Assembly: GCA_003641415.1 (NCBI GenBank)
Contig: QNAG01000190.1
Location: forward strand, 1 to 5,631
Length of the DNA stretch: 5,631 bases
Origin: Candidatus Zixiibacteriota bacterium
GTDB taxonomy: Bacteria > Zixibacteria > MSB-5A5 > GN15 > FEB-12
Direction of reading: 5' to 3'
The notes under the pieces were generated by a model. That model ran no database searches, had not been told where the DNA came from, and saw nothing but the letters and a program-made list of their open reading frames with translations. The position numbers were made by a program, and so were the translations under genes. Each line of letters begins with the position of its first letter. The first letter of the stretch is position 1. Below are positions 1-5,631 of the stretch, in pieces.

Positions 1-1517
1 CTGATCTGGGCAGTCATCTGAGCCGCGAGCCGATCAGTCAACCGGTAGTACTCCTGCGCAAAGAACGACGCTACTTGTTTCTCGGCCGTATGGCGGTAGT
101 ACATGTGCTGGGGGGCGATATCATTGCTGACGTGCTCCGCCCAGACGACCTGACCCCAATGCTCTGAATCAAACAAGTAGAAGGAGCCACCAAATGAATG
201 AGTCCCGTGTTCATGTTCGATGTCCAAACGTGGGTTCCAGCCATACTGGTTTTTCTTAACCCATTTCTGGGGCACAATGTCGCCATACTCTACCCCGCCG
301 GTGACGGAGGTATCAATGTTGTACTCGGCGTACCCCCGACCCACCTTCAATTGTTCATAGTAACCCTTGCCGCGAATGTAATAGAATGTATTGCTTAGTG
401 AGATATTATCACTGATCTCATATCTATTGTACAACTGATAGTGTGGCTGGTTGAAATTGTCAGTGTAGTTGCTGTAGGTCAGGTCGTCCCATCCGGGTAT
501 GCCGGGATTGGCGCGATGGTCATTCTTGAGCGTTTCGCGCCCGACACCGTAATAGGCCAAATGAGCACGGATCGGTCCGCCATAAATATGTAGTTCTGTA
601 GTCATGCGGGGATCAAGCCGGGCTATTGAGAAATAGTACGACCAGCCCTCGTACCAACTGTTGTACCGATAGCCACCTGTTTTCTGTTTGGAAAAATGCC
701 CACCAAACAACCAGCGACCGTCGACCAGACCCGATGAATACTCAATGCTCTGTTTGTAGATATCACTGACCGACTTGCCATTGGAAGTATACTCTCCATA
801 TCCAGCTGTAAGTGTTACCTGACGTTCACGGCCGAAGCCGGTCGTGACTATGTTGATGGCCCCTCCAAAGGAAGCATCGCCGTACAATGAGTTCCCTACA
901 CCGCGCTGCACCTGGATATCGGTGATATTGGACGCGAAATCCGGCAGATCAAAGAAATACGTGGCGTGGTCTTCGGGATCGTTGAGCGGGACACCGTTGA
1001 TGTAGGTGGCAATACGTTTGTCGTCAAAGCCGCGTATCCGCATATACGAATACCCTAGCGACGACCCGGCATCTGAATAAGTGTACAGATTTGGAGTTGC
1101 TTTCAGTAACAAAGGAAACTCACCTACGGTGTAATCGCGCTCGATTTCCTCCTCGGTTATATTCTCAAAAGCGATTGGTGTGATACCAACAGCAGCCCTG
1201 TTAGCACTTACAATGATGGGACTTAGTTTGTAACATTTCCGCTTTAGAACTACTTCAGTCGGAATCTTGTCAATTTGGAACTGGCGTGACTGATAGCCAA
1301 CCGACGAGAAAGTCACGCGCTTGATACCTTTAGCGATTTCGAGAAGGAATTGACCATTGATATCTGATAACGTTCCCTCACCGGAAACATTAGTCGAGAC
1401 GGAGACCCCTGCCAGGGGTTCGCCGTCGGAGTTGGTGATCTGCCCAATTATAGTCTCCGCACTGACAGCGGGAACAACCAAGAGGAGCAGGATCATCAGG
1501 GTGAACAGGTTTCTCAT
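1..1517 (-). CDS. TonB-dependent outer-membrane receptor, probably for thiamine or a precursor (3' end beyond window)
   Basis: Energy-coupled uptake of a scarce nutrient across the outer membrane, driven by TonB/ExbB/ExbD. 505 codons are visible without a stop; the C-terminal part of the barrel lies off the left edge. Residues 1-20 form a signal peptide ending in AVSA. Residues about 21-92 resemble a carboxypeptidase-regulatory-like domain (DGEPLAGVSVS, then SSVGYQS). A TonB-box-like stretch IIVSANR lies at 101-107. The plug spans about 112-225 and carries family hallmarks: MRIRGFDD, YINGVPLND, VQRGVGNSLYGDASFGGAIN. Barrel strands follow, including FYYIRGKGYYEQLK and FAQEYYRLTDRLAAQ. The ATG at 1517-1515 is supported by GAGG eight bases upstream and by the signal peptide. 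The thiamine assignment is inferred from the TPP riboswitch in its leader, not from the protein. It could import a thiamine precursor such as a pyrimidine or thiazole moiety. No inner-membrane transporter or thiamine gene adjoins it in the window. Confidence 0.95.
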   Translation of the reverse strand, partial: MRNLFTLMILLLLVVPAVSAETIIGQITNSDGEPLAGVSVSTNVSGEGTLSDINGQFLLEIAKGIKRVTFSSVGYQSRQFQIDKIPTEVVLKRKCYKLSPIIVSANRAAVGITPIAFENITEEEIERDYTVGEFPLLLKATPNLYTYSDAGSSLGYSYMRIRGFDDKRIATYINGVPLNDPEDHATYFFDLPDFASNITDIQVQRGVGNSLYGDASFGGAINIVTTGFGRERQVTLTAGYGEYTSNGKSVSDIYKQSIEYSSGLVDGRWLFGGHFSKQKTGGYRYNSWYEGWSYYFSIARLDPRMTTELHIYGGPIRAHLAYYGVGRETLKNDHRANPGIPGWDDLTYSNYTDNFNQPHYQLYNRYEISDNISLSNTFYYIRGKGYYEQLKVGRGYAEYNIDTSVTGGVEYGDIVPQKWVKKNQYGWNPRLDIEHEHGTHSFGGSFYLFDSEHWGQVVWAEHVSNDIAPQHMYYRHTAEKQVASFFAQEYYRLTDRLAAQMTAQI

Positions 1518-1613
1518 GACAGCAACCTCGCATTAAACGTTAACGCTTTAGCAAGATTCCGTCCTGAATCGAAAGGAGTACCGGTCTCGGCACAAGGGGA
1601 TGCGGTCAACATC

Positions 1614-1694
1614 TCCGTTTCCCTACGCCGGTATTACCCGGATCAGGTCAAGGGGGTATATTCTCAGGCGGCTTTTTTCGCCACCCCCAACGGA
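1614..1694 (-). promoter_or_regulatory. TPP riboswitch (THI element)
   Basis: Read on the minus strand, this is a near-consensus TPP aptamer. P1 is CCGTT (1693-1689) pairing with AACGG (1619-1615), extended by one T-A pair (1694/1614). P2 is GGGGGT pairing with ACCCCC. A very short P3 (GGCG/CGCC) carries an A-rich loop. The invariant CTGAGA follows, then the P4/P5 module with CCTGATCCGGGTAATACC and GGCGTAGGGAA. All sequence blocks of the family are present and in order. The aptamer ends 96 bases before the receptor start codon. No hairpin followed by a T-run lies between them, so control is more likely at translation initiation than by transcription termination, but I could not identify a clear Shine-Dalgarno-sequestering helix. 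Confidence 0.96.
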
Positions 1695-1713
1695 ACAGTT
1701 ATTTCTGTTTGTA

Positions 1714-1741
1714 ATAATGTATTAAAGTCTTGTTGGGTCAA
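1714..1741 (-). promoter_or_regulatory. Putative sigma70-like promoter of the riboswitch-receptor transcript
   Basis: On the minus strand, TTGACC (1741-1736; five of six bases match TTGACA) is followed after 16 bases by CATTAT (1719-1714; four of six match TATAAT). Transcription would begin near 1707, some 13 bases before the riboswitch P1 stem. The position between an upstream terminator and an aptamer makes it credible. The -10 is imperfect, and an alternative TACATT lies at shorter spacing. Confidence 0.55.
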
Positions 1742-1794
1742 GAATTATTATTCTGGAGAAATCTGACTGCTGATGGAGATTCAGTACTTCCCAC

Positions 1795-1831
1795 AAAAAA
1801 ACCGCCGCCGCTGCACAAGGCAACGGCGACG
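1795..1831 (-). terminator. Intrinsic terminator of the secreted-protein gene
   Basis: On the minus strand, CGTCGCCGTTGC (1831-1820) pairs with GCAGCGGCGGCG (1814-1803), giving 12 pairs including two G-T wobbles around the loop CTTGT. A single G and then seven T (1801-1795) follow. It lies 54 bases after the stop codon of the 192-residue secreted-protein gene and just upstream of the receptor promoter, so it should insulate the riboswitch unit from read-through. There is no long T-run on the other strand, so it acts in one direction. Confidence 0.93.
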
Positions 1832-1884
1832 TTTACGATGGGTGCCTACAATAAAGAGGTCACACAATTGGAGAGTGGTTGCTG

Positions 1885-2463
1885 TCACTCTCCAGGTATA
1901 TCTTCATCTTCCTCATTTATGCCCTCAGCTAGTTCAATCCGATCCAGTTCCCTGCGTAGCAATTCCTGATAATCACCCAGTAATCGCAATTTGTTGCTGA
2001 AAGCTTCCGTTCTTGAAATAGCTCCAGCAATGCGCTGCTTGGTTTTCACTATTGATCGGGCTTTCTTAAAGTCGACCCGATTATCCCAAGTCTTGGCATG
2101 TATCTTCCCGGTGCCATCATTTCCCAAAGACTTTTTAGCATAGTTGCTTCCTGATTTTTCCCATTCCTTCTCACACTCGTCTATATACTGGTATGACCAC
2201 CCAAGATCGGCCTTAATGATTTCCATAATTTCTTCTTGCCGTTGAAATACTAAATTGCGATCCCCCTTCAACGTAGCATCGTGCCACAGATCTACAAAAT
2301 GGGCTAATTTAACCAAGGTAGCAGCAGTCTGCCTGATTTCCCTCCGATCCTGTTTAACCTGAGTCAAATCATTCCATGTTTCAACCGACTCTTCGCCAGC
2401 CAATGTGCCACCTGCAATTAGAAGGATTACCCCACCTATAATCATCGTTGTCTTTAAGCTCAT
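1885..2463 (-). CDS. Secreted, charged helical protein of unknown function (192 aa)
   Basis: I do not recognise a named family. The N-terminus is a Sec signal peptide: a lysine at residue 4, a hydrophobic core at about 7-17, and a likely cut after GGTLA (residue 22). The mature part is about 170 residues, rich in charged residues and predicted by eye to be mostly helical, with no transmembrane segment. It has a charged motif QDRREIRQ (38-45), then DLWHDATLKGDRN (58-70), a basic centre (about 103-143), a heptad-like stretch (about 155-178, KLRLLGDYQELLRRELDRIEL) and an acidic tail (NEEDEDIPGE). There is one cysteine, C97, and no visible catalytic or metal motif. The ATG at 2463 has AAGGAG five bases upstream. 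It is a single gene closed by the terminator at 1795-1831. A periplasmic chaperone or stress protein is possible but only a guess. Confidence 0.88.
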   Translation of the reverse strand: MSLKTTMIIGGVILLIAGGTLAGEESVETWNDLTQVKQDRREIRQTAATLVKLAHFVDLWHDATLKGDRNLVFQRQEEIMEIIKADLGWSYQYIDECEKEWEKSGSNYAKKSLGNDGTGKIHAKTWDNRVDFKKARSIVKTKQRIAGAISRTEAFSNKLRLLGDYQELLRRELDRIELAEGINEEDEDIPGE

Positions 2464-2495
2464 ATCGTCTCCTTTTGAAACACTTGCACTTGATG

Positions 2496-2511
2496 TTATG
2501 AATAATCATAA
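2496..2511. repeat. Inverted repeat in the leader/promoter region of the secreted-protein gene
   Basis: TTATGA-ATAA-TCATAA is a perfect 6-base inverted repeat with a 4-base spacer, 33 bases upstream of the secreted-protein ATG. On the minus strand it contains TATGAT (2510-2505), a good -10 match, but no acceptable -35 lies at normal spacing. It could be an operator over the promoter, or chance in AT-rich DNA. Confidence 0.3.
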
Positions 2512-2677
2512 TCTGTGCCGACCAGAAACTCCCACGTATATGCATGATTTTAATGATAACCATAAGTGAGAATATAGGAGAATCAGGATATTGTGGGGAT
2601 TTCCTCCCATAAGCTACTTGGGATATCATTTTAGAAATTAACTTTAATAAATCAGATTCATCTTAAAAGAAAGCCAT

Positions 2678-2699
2678 AGAAAAGTCTTATAACTTTTCT
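2678..2699. repeat. Perfect 8-base inverted repeat in the divergent intergenic region
   Basis: AGAAAAGT (2678-2685) and ACTTTTCT (2692-2699) are exact reverse complements around CTTATA. It lies 53 bases upstream of the zinc-ribbon ATG. The centre contains TATAAC, which could serve as a plus-strand -10, with only a weak TTAAAA (2663-2668) upstream at 19-base spacing. It may be a regulator site or a weak RNA hairpin. On the minus strand a TTTCTTTT follows at a distance, too far for a standard terminator. Confidence 0.4.
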
Positions 2700-2752
2700 G
2701 CTTAAAGAAGTTTTAACTTGTCTTGAAACGTCATTACAAACAATATTTTATT

Positions 2753-2962
2753 ATGGCTTTATTAGCACAGACAGACAAATGCCCTTTTTGTAAAGAGACG
2801 ATTACAAAGGGTTCCACTATATGCAAACACTGTGGTTCAATGATTCCTCCCCCAAAAAAGAGTACATTCATAAAAATGATTAATACGTTTCGGACCGGTT
2901 TTTTGGCCGGTATCCTATTTAGCATCTTAATGTACTACTTATTATTCCGCAACTTGATATGA
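2753..2962 (+). CDS. Small membrane-anchored zinc-ribbon protein (69 aa)
   Basis: The N-terminal half is a zinc ribbon with two CxxC knuckles: CPFC (residues 10-13) and CKHC (24-27), ten residues apart, followed by GS. This resembles the widespread 'CPFCAEEI...CKHCG' small zinc-ribbon proteins (UPF0547-like). A proline and lysine linker (PPPKK, 32-36) leads to one hydrophobic helix at about 48-65, so the ribbon probably faces the cytoplasm with the C-terminus in the inner membrane. The partner and role are unknown. I chose the ATG at 2753. An in-frame TTG at 2723 would add ten residues (MKRHYKQYFI) and has AAAGAAG 12 bases upstream, too far for a good ribosome site; the ATG has no obvious site either. 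It is transcribed against all its neighbours and converges on the CNNM gene with 12 bases between stop codons. Confidence 0.8.
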   Translation: MALLAQTDKCPFCKETITKGSTICKHCGSMIPPPKKSTFIKMINTFRTGFLAGILFSILMYYLLFRNLI

Positions 2963-2974
2963 ATATCAGCTTGG

Positions 2975-4234
2975 TTAGCGACTTACAATTACTGATACAA
3001 TTCGTTGCCCATCAAGCTTCTCAACAACGAACTCCAGTCCATACCATTTAACAACTTGCCCTTCACGGGGGACTGAACCCACCAGATCATATATAAGTCC
3101 ACCAACCGTATCATAGTCACCCTGTTCGTAGTCCGTTTCCAGACGATCCTGCAAATCATCAACAAGAAGCCCAGCATCTACAAGGTAGCGACCGTCCGGA
3201 AGTACCGAAAAATCTTCTTGCTCTTGGTCGTGTTCATCCTGGATTTCACCAAATATCTCTTCAATAATATCCTCTAATGTAACCAGCCCAGCAACTCCAC
3301 CGTATTCATCTACAACCATCGCTATATGCAACTGTTTTTCTTTGAATTCACGCAGAAGATCACCGATTACTTTAGCCTCTGGAACAAAATATGGCTCCCG
3401 CAAAAAGTCGGTTATGACAAATTTCTCTCCTGGTTCAGGGAGATTATTGAAGAGGTCCTTAACATACACCAAACCAATGATCTTGTCTATGGATTCATCA
3501 TAGACTGGATACCGTGAGTGACCGTCCTTTAATACCATCCGACGAATATCACTGAAAGTCATCGTTTTATCGATAGCCGTTATTTGAATACGCGGCACCA
3601 TAATCTCTCGTACTACAGTCTGATCAAGAAGAAATATCTGGCCAATCATCTCTTTCTCATCATCTTCTACGATGGTTTCGCTGATACCGGCTTGCTCGGC
3701 CAGAGTTTCAATGGCTCGTCCTACAATTTCCTCTTTCTCTTCCTCTGTAACCTTAGTATCGTCTGTGAGCTTATGCAGGATGCTTTGATAAAATTTAACT
3801 AACGGATAAAACAAGTAGTATACAAAAAATATAAACCACAAATACTTCGTCATACGCCGGTTTATAGCTTTGCGTGAGGAACGGCGTGGGAGATATTCTA
3901 TAACCATAAGATAGATTAACCACATCACTGCCAATCCAACTATGGATATAAGCAGGCCTGGTATCTTTTCAGAAATACATAGCTTTTTCAGGATGTGATA
4001 TGAAATAATACTTATGATCATTAGAGCAAACGATTTATAGATAGTAGCGATTTGAATAAACGTTTGGGGATCTTTTGCCAGTCGGCAAAGAAAGTTGTAT
4101 CGCATTCCGGAAATATTTGAGTGAAGAGAACTAAGATCATCAGGATCAATGTTTACAGCTAACGAATATCGAGTAATCAAATAGGAGGAAACAAGGGCAA
4201 CAAGTACAATCAACCCGTTTAACAGCTCAAGCAT
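2975..4234 (-). CDS. CNNM/CorC (hemolysin C-like) membrane protein with CBS pair
   Basis: Belongs to the CNNM/CorB group linked to magnesium or cobalt export. In 419 residues there are hydrophobic segments at about 5-22, 65-85, 92-113 and 131-150 (DUF21-like region). An acidic linker follows (EEEKEEI, 164-170), then a Bateman CBS pair at about 208-330 with the family hallmarks REIMVPR, GHSRYPVYDE, IIGLVYVKDL, VVDEYGGVAGLVTLEDIIEE and IFGEIQDEHD. The C-terminal CorC_HlyC domain (about 345-418) includes YDTVGGLIYDLVG. The CBS and C-terminal parts are typical, while the membrane domain is divergent: the usual SxxET, GN and GExxPK motifs are not evident, and only IEYLPRR (112-118) recalls the last. 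The ATG at 4234 overlaps the ybeY end by 8 bases and has GGAGG eight bases upstream. It is the last gene of the pgpH-ybeY operon. Its export activity is uncertain. Confidence 0.95.
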   Translation of the reverse strand: MLELLNGLIVLVALVSSYLITRYSLAVNIDPDDLSSLHSNISGMRYNFLCRLAKDPQTFIQIATIYKSFALMIISIISYHILKKLCISEKIPGLLISIVGLAVMWLIYLMVIEYLPRRSSRKAINRRMTKYLWFIFFVYYLFYPLVKFYQSILHKLTDDTKVTEEEKEEIVGRAIETLAEQAGISETIVEDDEKEMIGQIFLLDQTVVREIMVPRIQITAIDKTMTFSDIRRMVLKDGHSRYPVYDESIDKIIGLVYVKDLFNNLPEPGEKFVITDFLREPYFVPEAKVIGDLLREFKEKQLHIAMVVDEYGGVAGLVTLEDIIEEIFGEIQDEHDQEQEDFSVLPDGRYLVDAGLLVDDLQDRLETDYEQGDYDTVGGLIYDLVGSVPREGQVVKWYGLEFVVEKLDGQRIVSVIVSR

Positions 4235-4667
4235 GGTACTGTCCTCCCGCCGCTAACAGATACTGTTCTTCAAGGGACTGCATCTTCTGACGTTGACTGG
4301 TTGTCTGATGATCATAGCCAAACAGATGAAGGAATCCGTGACAAGTCAACCTAAGCAATTCCTCGGACAGGGTAGTATCGTACTGTTTCGCCTGACGGAA
4401 AGCAGTAGGGATAGCGATGTATATCTCCCCGAAGATGCTATCCATATCTTCTGGCTGATCAAGGTTGAATGAAAGTACGTCAGTGACACTATCAATACCT
4501 CGAAATTGGCTGTTAAGCTTACGAAGTTTGCTATCAGTAGTCATTATCAGATTTATCTGTCCTTTGTTCCCTTTTTTGCTCTCCGTTTGAATCACCTTAT
4601 TAAAAAGTGACTCAATTTGCCGGCGCGGCACGCGTACTTTCGTCTGCTTAAAGATATTCAGTTTCAT
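4227..4667 (-). CDS. ybeY: Endoribonuclease YbeY (rRNA maturation factor)
   Basis: Zinc-dependent endoribonuclease involved in 16S rRNA 3'-end maturation and ribosome quality control in the cytoplasm. The 146-residue length is normal for the family. The signature HGFLHLFGYDH (110-120) gives the three zinc ligands H110, H114 and H120. The upstream conserved block is also present: LNSQFRG (51-57, with the conserved arginine R56), then TDVLSF (62-67) and GEIYIA (80-85, in place of the usual GDI). The ATG at 4667 overlaps the pgpH stop by four bases (ATGA), which points to translational coupling; there is no strong separate ribosome site. Placement between pgpH and a CorC-type gene is the common arrangement in many phyla. 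No key residue is missing. Confidence 0.98.
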   Translation of the reverse strand: MKLNIFKQTKVRVPRRQIESLFNKVIQTESKKGNKGQINLIMTTDSKLRKLNSQFRGIDSVTDVLSFNLDQPEDMDSIFGEIYIAIPTAFRQAKQYDTTLSEELLRLTCHGFLHLFGYDHQTTSQRQKMQSLEEQYLLAAGGQYHA

Positions 4668-5631
4668 TGCACTTCGTCATCAGTCAATTTCTGCGGATAC
4701 TCAACTCGATGATGAAATGTGGCAATCAGAACTTTCGCAAATGCCTTTTTTATCTTAGCCAAATCTCGCAGCGTAAGCGGACACTGATTAAGTTCTCCGG
4801 ACTGGAAACGATCATTGATAATGCGCTGGATCAGGGAATCTATCCGTGCGGGGCTAGGATGGTCCAGAGTCCGGCTGGCTGCCTCTACAGCATCAGCCAG
4901 CATGGCTATTCCTGTCTCCCTGGTCTGAGGTCGCGGCCCGGGATACCTATATTTGTCAATGTTGCTCGGCTCTTCTCCTTGTTTGAGAGCTTTATCGAAG
5001 AAATAGCTTTGTACCATTGTTCCGTGGTGTTCCTCTACAAAATTGAGGACATCATCAGGAATATCAGACGCCTCACCCAATTGTCGACCACGCTTAACGT
5101 GGGAGGATAATATCAGCGAAGACATAGACGGGGTAAGTGATTCATGCTTCGATTTGACACTTAGTTGGTTCTCTACGAAATACTCAGGGATTTCCATCTT
5201 GCCGATATCGTGGTAGTATGCTCCAACGCGAGCGAGAAGTGAGTTCGCCCTTATAGATTCCGCAGCAGCTTCCGTAAGGTTACCAACTATGATAGAGTGC
5301 TGGTAAGTTCCAGGAGCCTCGACTGCAAGACGTTTCAACAAGGGGTGGTTGAGGTCGGATAACTCCAGCAGGGTGATATCAGTCGTGATTCCAAACAATG
5401 ATTCAAACACAGGAAGCAAACCGATAGTCAACAGGATAGACACGAATCCATTGGCAAGCCCAAACATCACTTCTGTAAGAATTTCCATTGGAGGAGTTAC
5501 TTTCAGATTCTCAACCAGAAGAATGAATAAGGCACAGGTCAATGACGTAATTAGCATAATACGAAAGAAATGCGCTCTACGACGTACTTGCCGTGACGCC
5601 AGAGAAGCGACCGTACCAAGCACAACGGTCA
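4664..5631 (-). CDS. pgpH: PgpH-type 7TM-HD cyclic-di-AMP phosphodiesterase (5' end beyond window)
   Basis: Members of this family hydrolyse cyclic-di-AMP to pApA on the cytoplasmic face of the membrane. Only the C-terminal 321 residues are seen; the family is usually about 700-800 residues, so the extracellular sensor and most membrane helices lie off the right edge. The frame is open to the edge; the GTG at 5623 is internal, not the start. Counting from the first complete codon, there are membrane segments at about 22-40 and 58-76. An HD domain follows with all expected metal ligands: H111 (TYQHS), H140-D141 (YYHDIGKM), H177 (SSHVKRG), H201-H202 (EEHHGT) and D246 (LADAVEAASR). The family motif IPEYFVENQ is present. 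A YPGPRPQTRETG block follows the HH motif. It ends in an acidic tail (DDEVQ) that overlaps ybeY by four bases. The substrate is assigned by family, and no diadenylate cyclase is visible here. Confidence 0.94.
   Translation of the reverse strand, partial: TVVLGTVASLASRQVRRRAHFFRIMLITSLTCALFILLVENLKVTPPMEILTEVMFGLANGFVSILLTIGLLPVFESLFGITTDITLLELSDLNHPLLKRLAVEAPGTYQHSIIVGNLTEAAAESIRANSLLARVGAYYHDIGKMEIPEYFVENQLSVKSKHESLTPSMSSLILSSHVKRGRQLGEASDIPDDVLNFVEEHHGTMVQSYFFDKALKQGEEPSNIDKYRYPGPRPQTRETGIAMLADAVEAASRTLDHPSPARIDSLIQRIINDRFQSGELNQCPLTLRDLAKIKKAFAKVLIATFHHRVEYPQKLTDDEVQ

Noticed and set aside
198..398. Plus-strand open frame of 66 codons
   Set aside because: It lies entirely inside the receptor gene on the other strand, whose translation matches a known family throughout.
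1538..1545. CGTTAACG palindrome close to the receptor start codon
   Set aside because: It lies inside the transcribed leader, downstream of the promoter, is only 8 bases, and matches no operator I can name.
1730..2000. Two overlapping plus-strand open frames of 79 and 75 codons
   Set aside because: They run across a terminator and into the secreted-protein gene antisense, have low-complexity Ser- or Arg-rich products and no supporting ribosome site.
2381..2629. Minus-strand open frame of 82 codons upstream of and overlapping the secreted-protein start
   Set aside because: The product has no recognisable features, its last third is the secreted-protein gene read out of frame, and the secreted protein has a far better start and signal peptide.
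2894..2911. ACCGG-N8-CCGGT inverted repeat with six T in its loop
   Set aside because: The T-run is in the loop rather than after the stem, and the element lies within the membrane-helix codons of the zinc-ribbon gene. It is not a terminator.
2955..2968. TGATAT-GA-ATATCA palindrome overlapping the zinc-ribbon stop codon between convergent genes
   Set aside because: It is considered as a bidirectional terminator, but the stem is short and AT-rich and no T-run follows on either strand.
4667..5110. Plus-strand open frame of 147 codons
   Set aside because: It is antisense to the HD domain of pgpH, where every catalytic residue is conserved. It is a shadow frame.
5621..5623. GTG as a possible start of the HD-domain protein
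   Set aside because: The frame is open upstream to the window edge and the sequence starts in the middle of the membrane region of a known longer family, so this GTG is an internal valine codon.

Overview
The window is 5,631 bases of chromosomal DNA from a Gram-negative bacterium. The evidence for an outer membrane is a TonB-dependent outer-membrane receptor. That receptor carries an N-terminal carboxypeptidase-regulatory-like domain, a fusion common in Bacteroidota and other FCB-superphylum lineages, so an FCB-type or neighbouring uncultured lineage is a reasonable but unproven guess. Base composition is uneven: a sample at the left end (1-60) is about 60% GC, whereas the divergent intergenic region sampled at 2641-2760 is about 25% GC.

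Left part (1-1831), all on the minus strand: a TonB-dependent receptor that runs off the left edge. It is preceded by a 96-base leader, a compact and well-conserved TPP (thiamine pyrophosphate) riboswitch, and a sigma70-like promoter. A strong intrinsic terminator closing the next gene lies just before that promoter. The simplest reading is a free-standing thiamine-responsive unit: when intracellular TPP is low, the cell makes an outer-membrane receptor that probably imports thiamine or a precursor.

Middle part (1885-2962): two small genes transcribed divergently from an AT-rich intergenic region of 289 bases. On the minus strand is a 192-residue secreted, highly charged helical protein of unknown function. 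On the plus strand is a small membrane-anchored zinc-ribbon protein. The intergenic region holds two short perfect inverted repeats but no convincing promoter pair.

Right part (2975-5631), minus strand: a compact operon with overlapping genes. In transcription order these are pgpH (C-terminal half only; 7TM-HD cyclic-di-AMP phosphodiesterase family), ybeY (rRNA-maturation endoribonuclease) and a CNNM/CorC-type membrane protein with a CBS pair. Overlaps of 4 and 8 bases suggest translational coupling. The pgpH-ybeY-corC order is a widespread housekeeping arrangement, often with a phoH-like gene upstream, which would lie beyond the right edge here.

No mobile element, CRISPR array, tRNA or rRNA is visible. 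I found no clearly new multi-gene system. The most notable items are the riboswitch-controlled receptor, the unassigned secreted protein, the apparently degenerate ion-site motifs of the CNNM protein, and the antisense placement of the zinc-ribbon gene.
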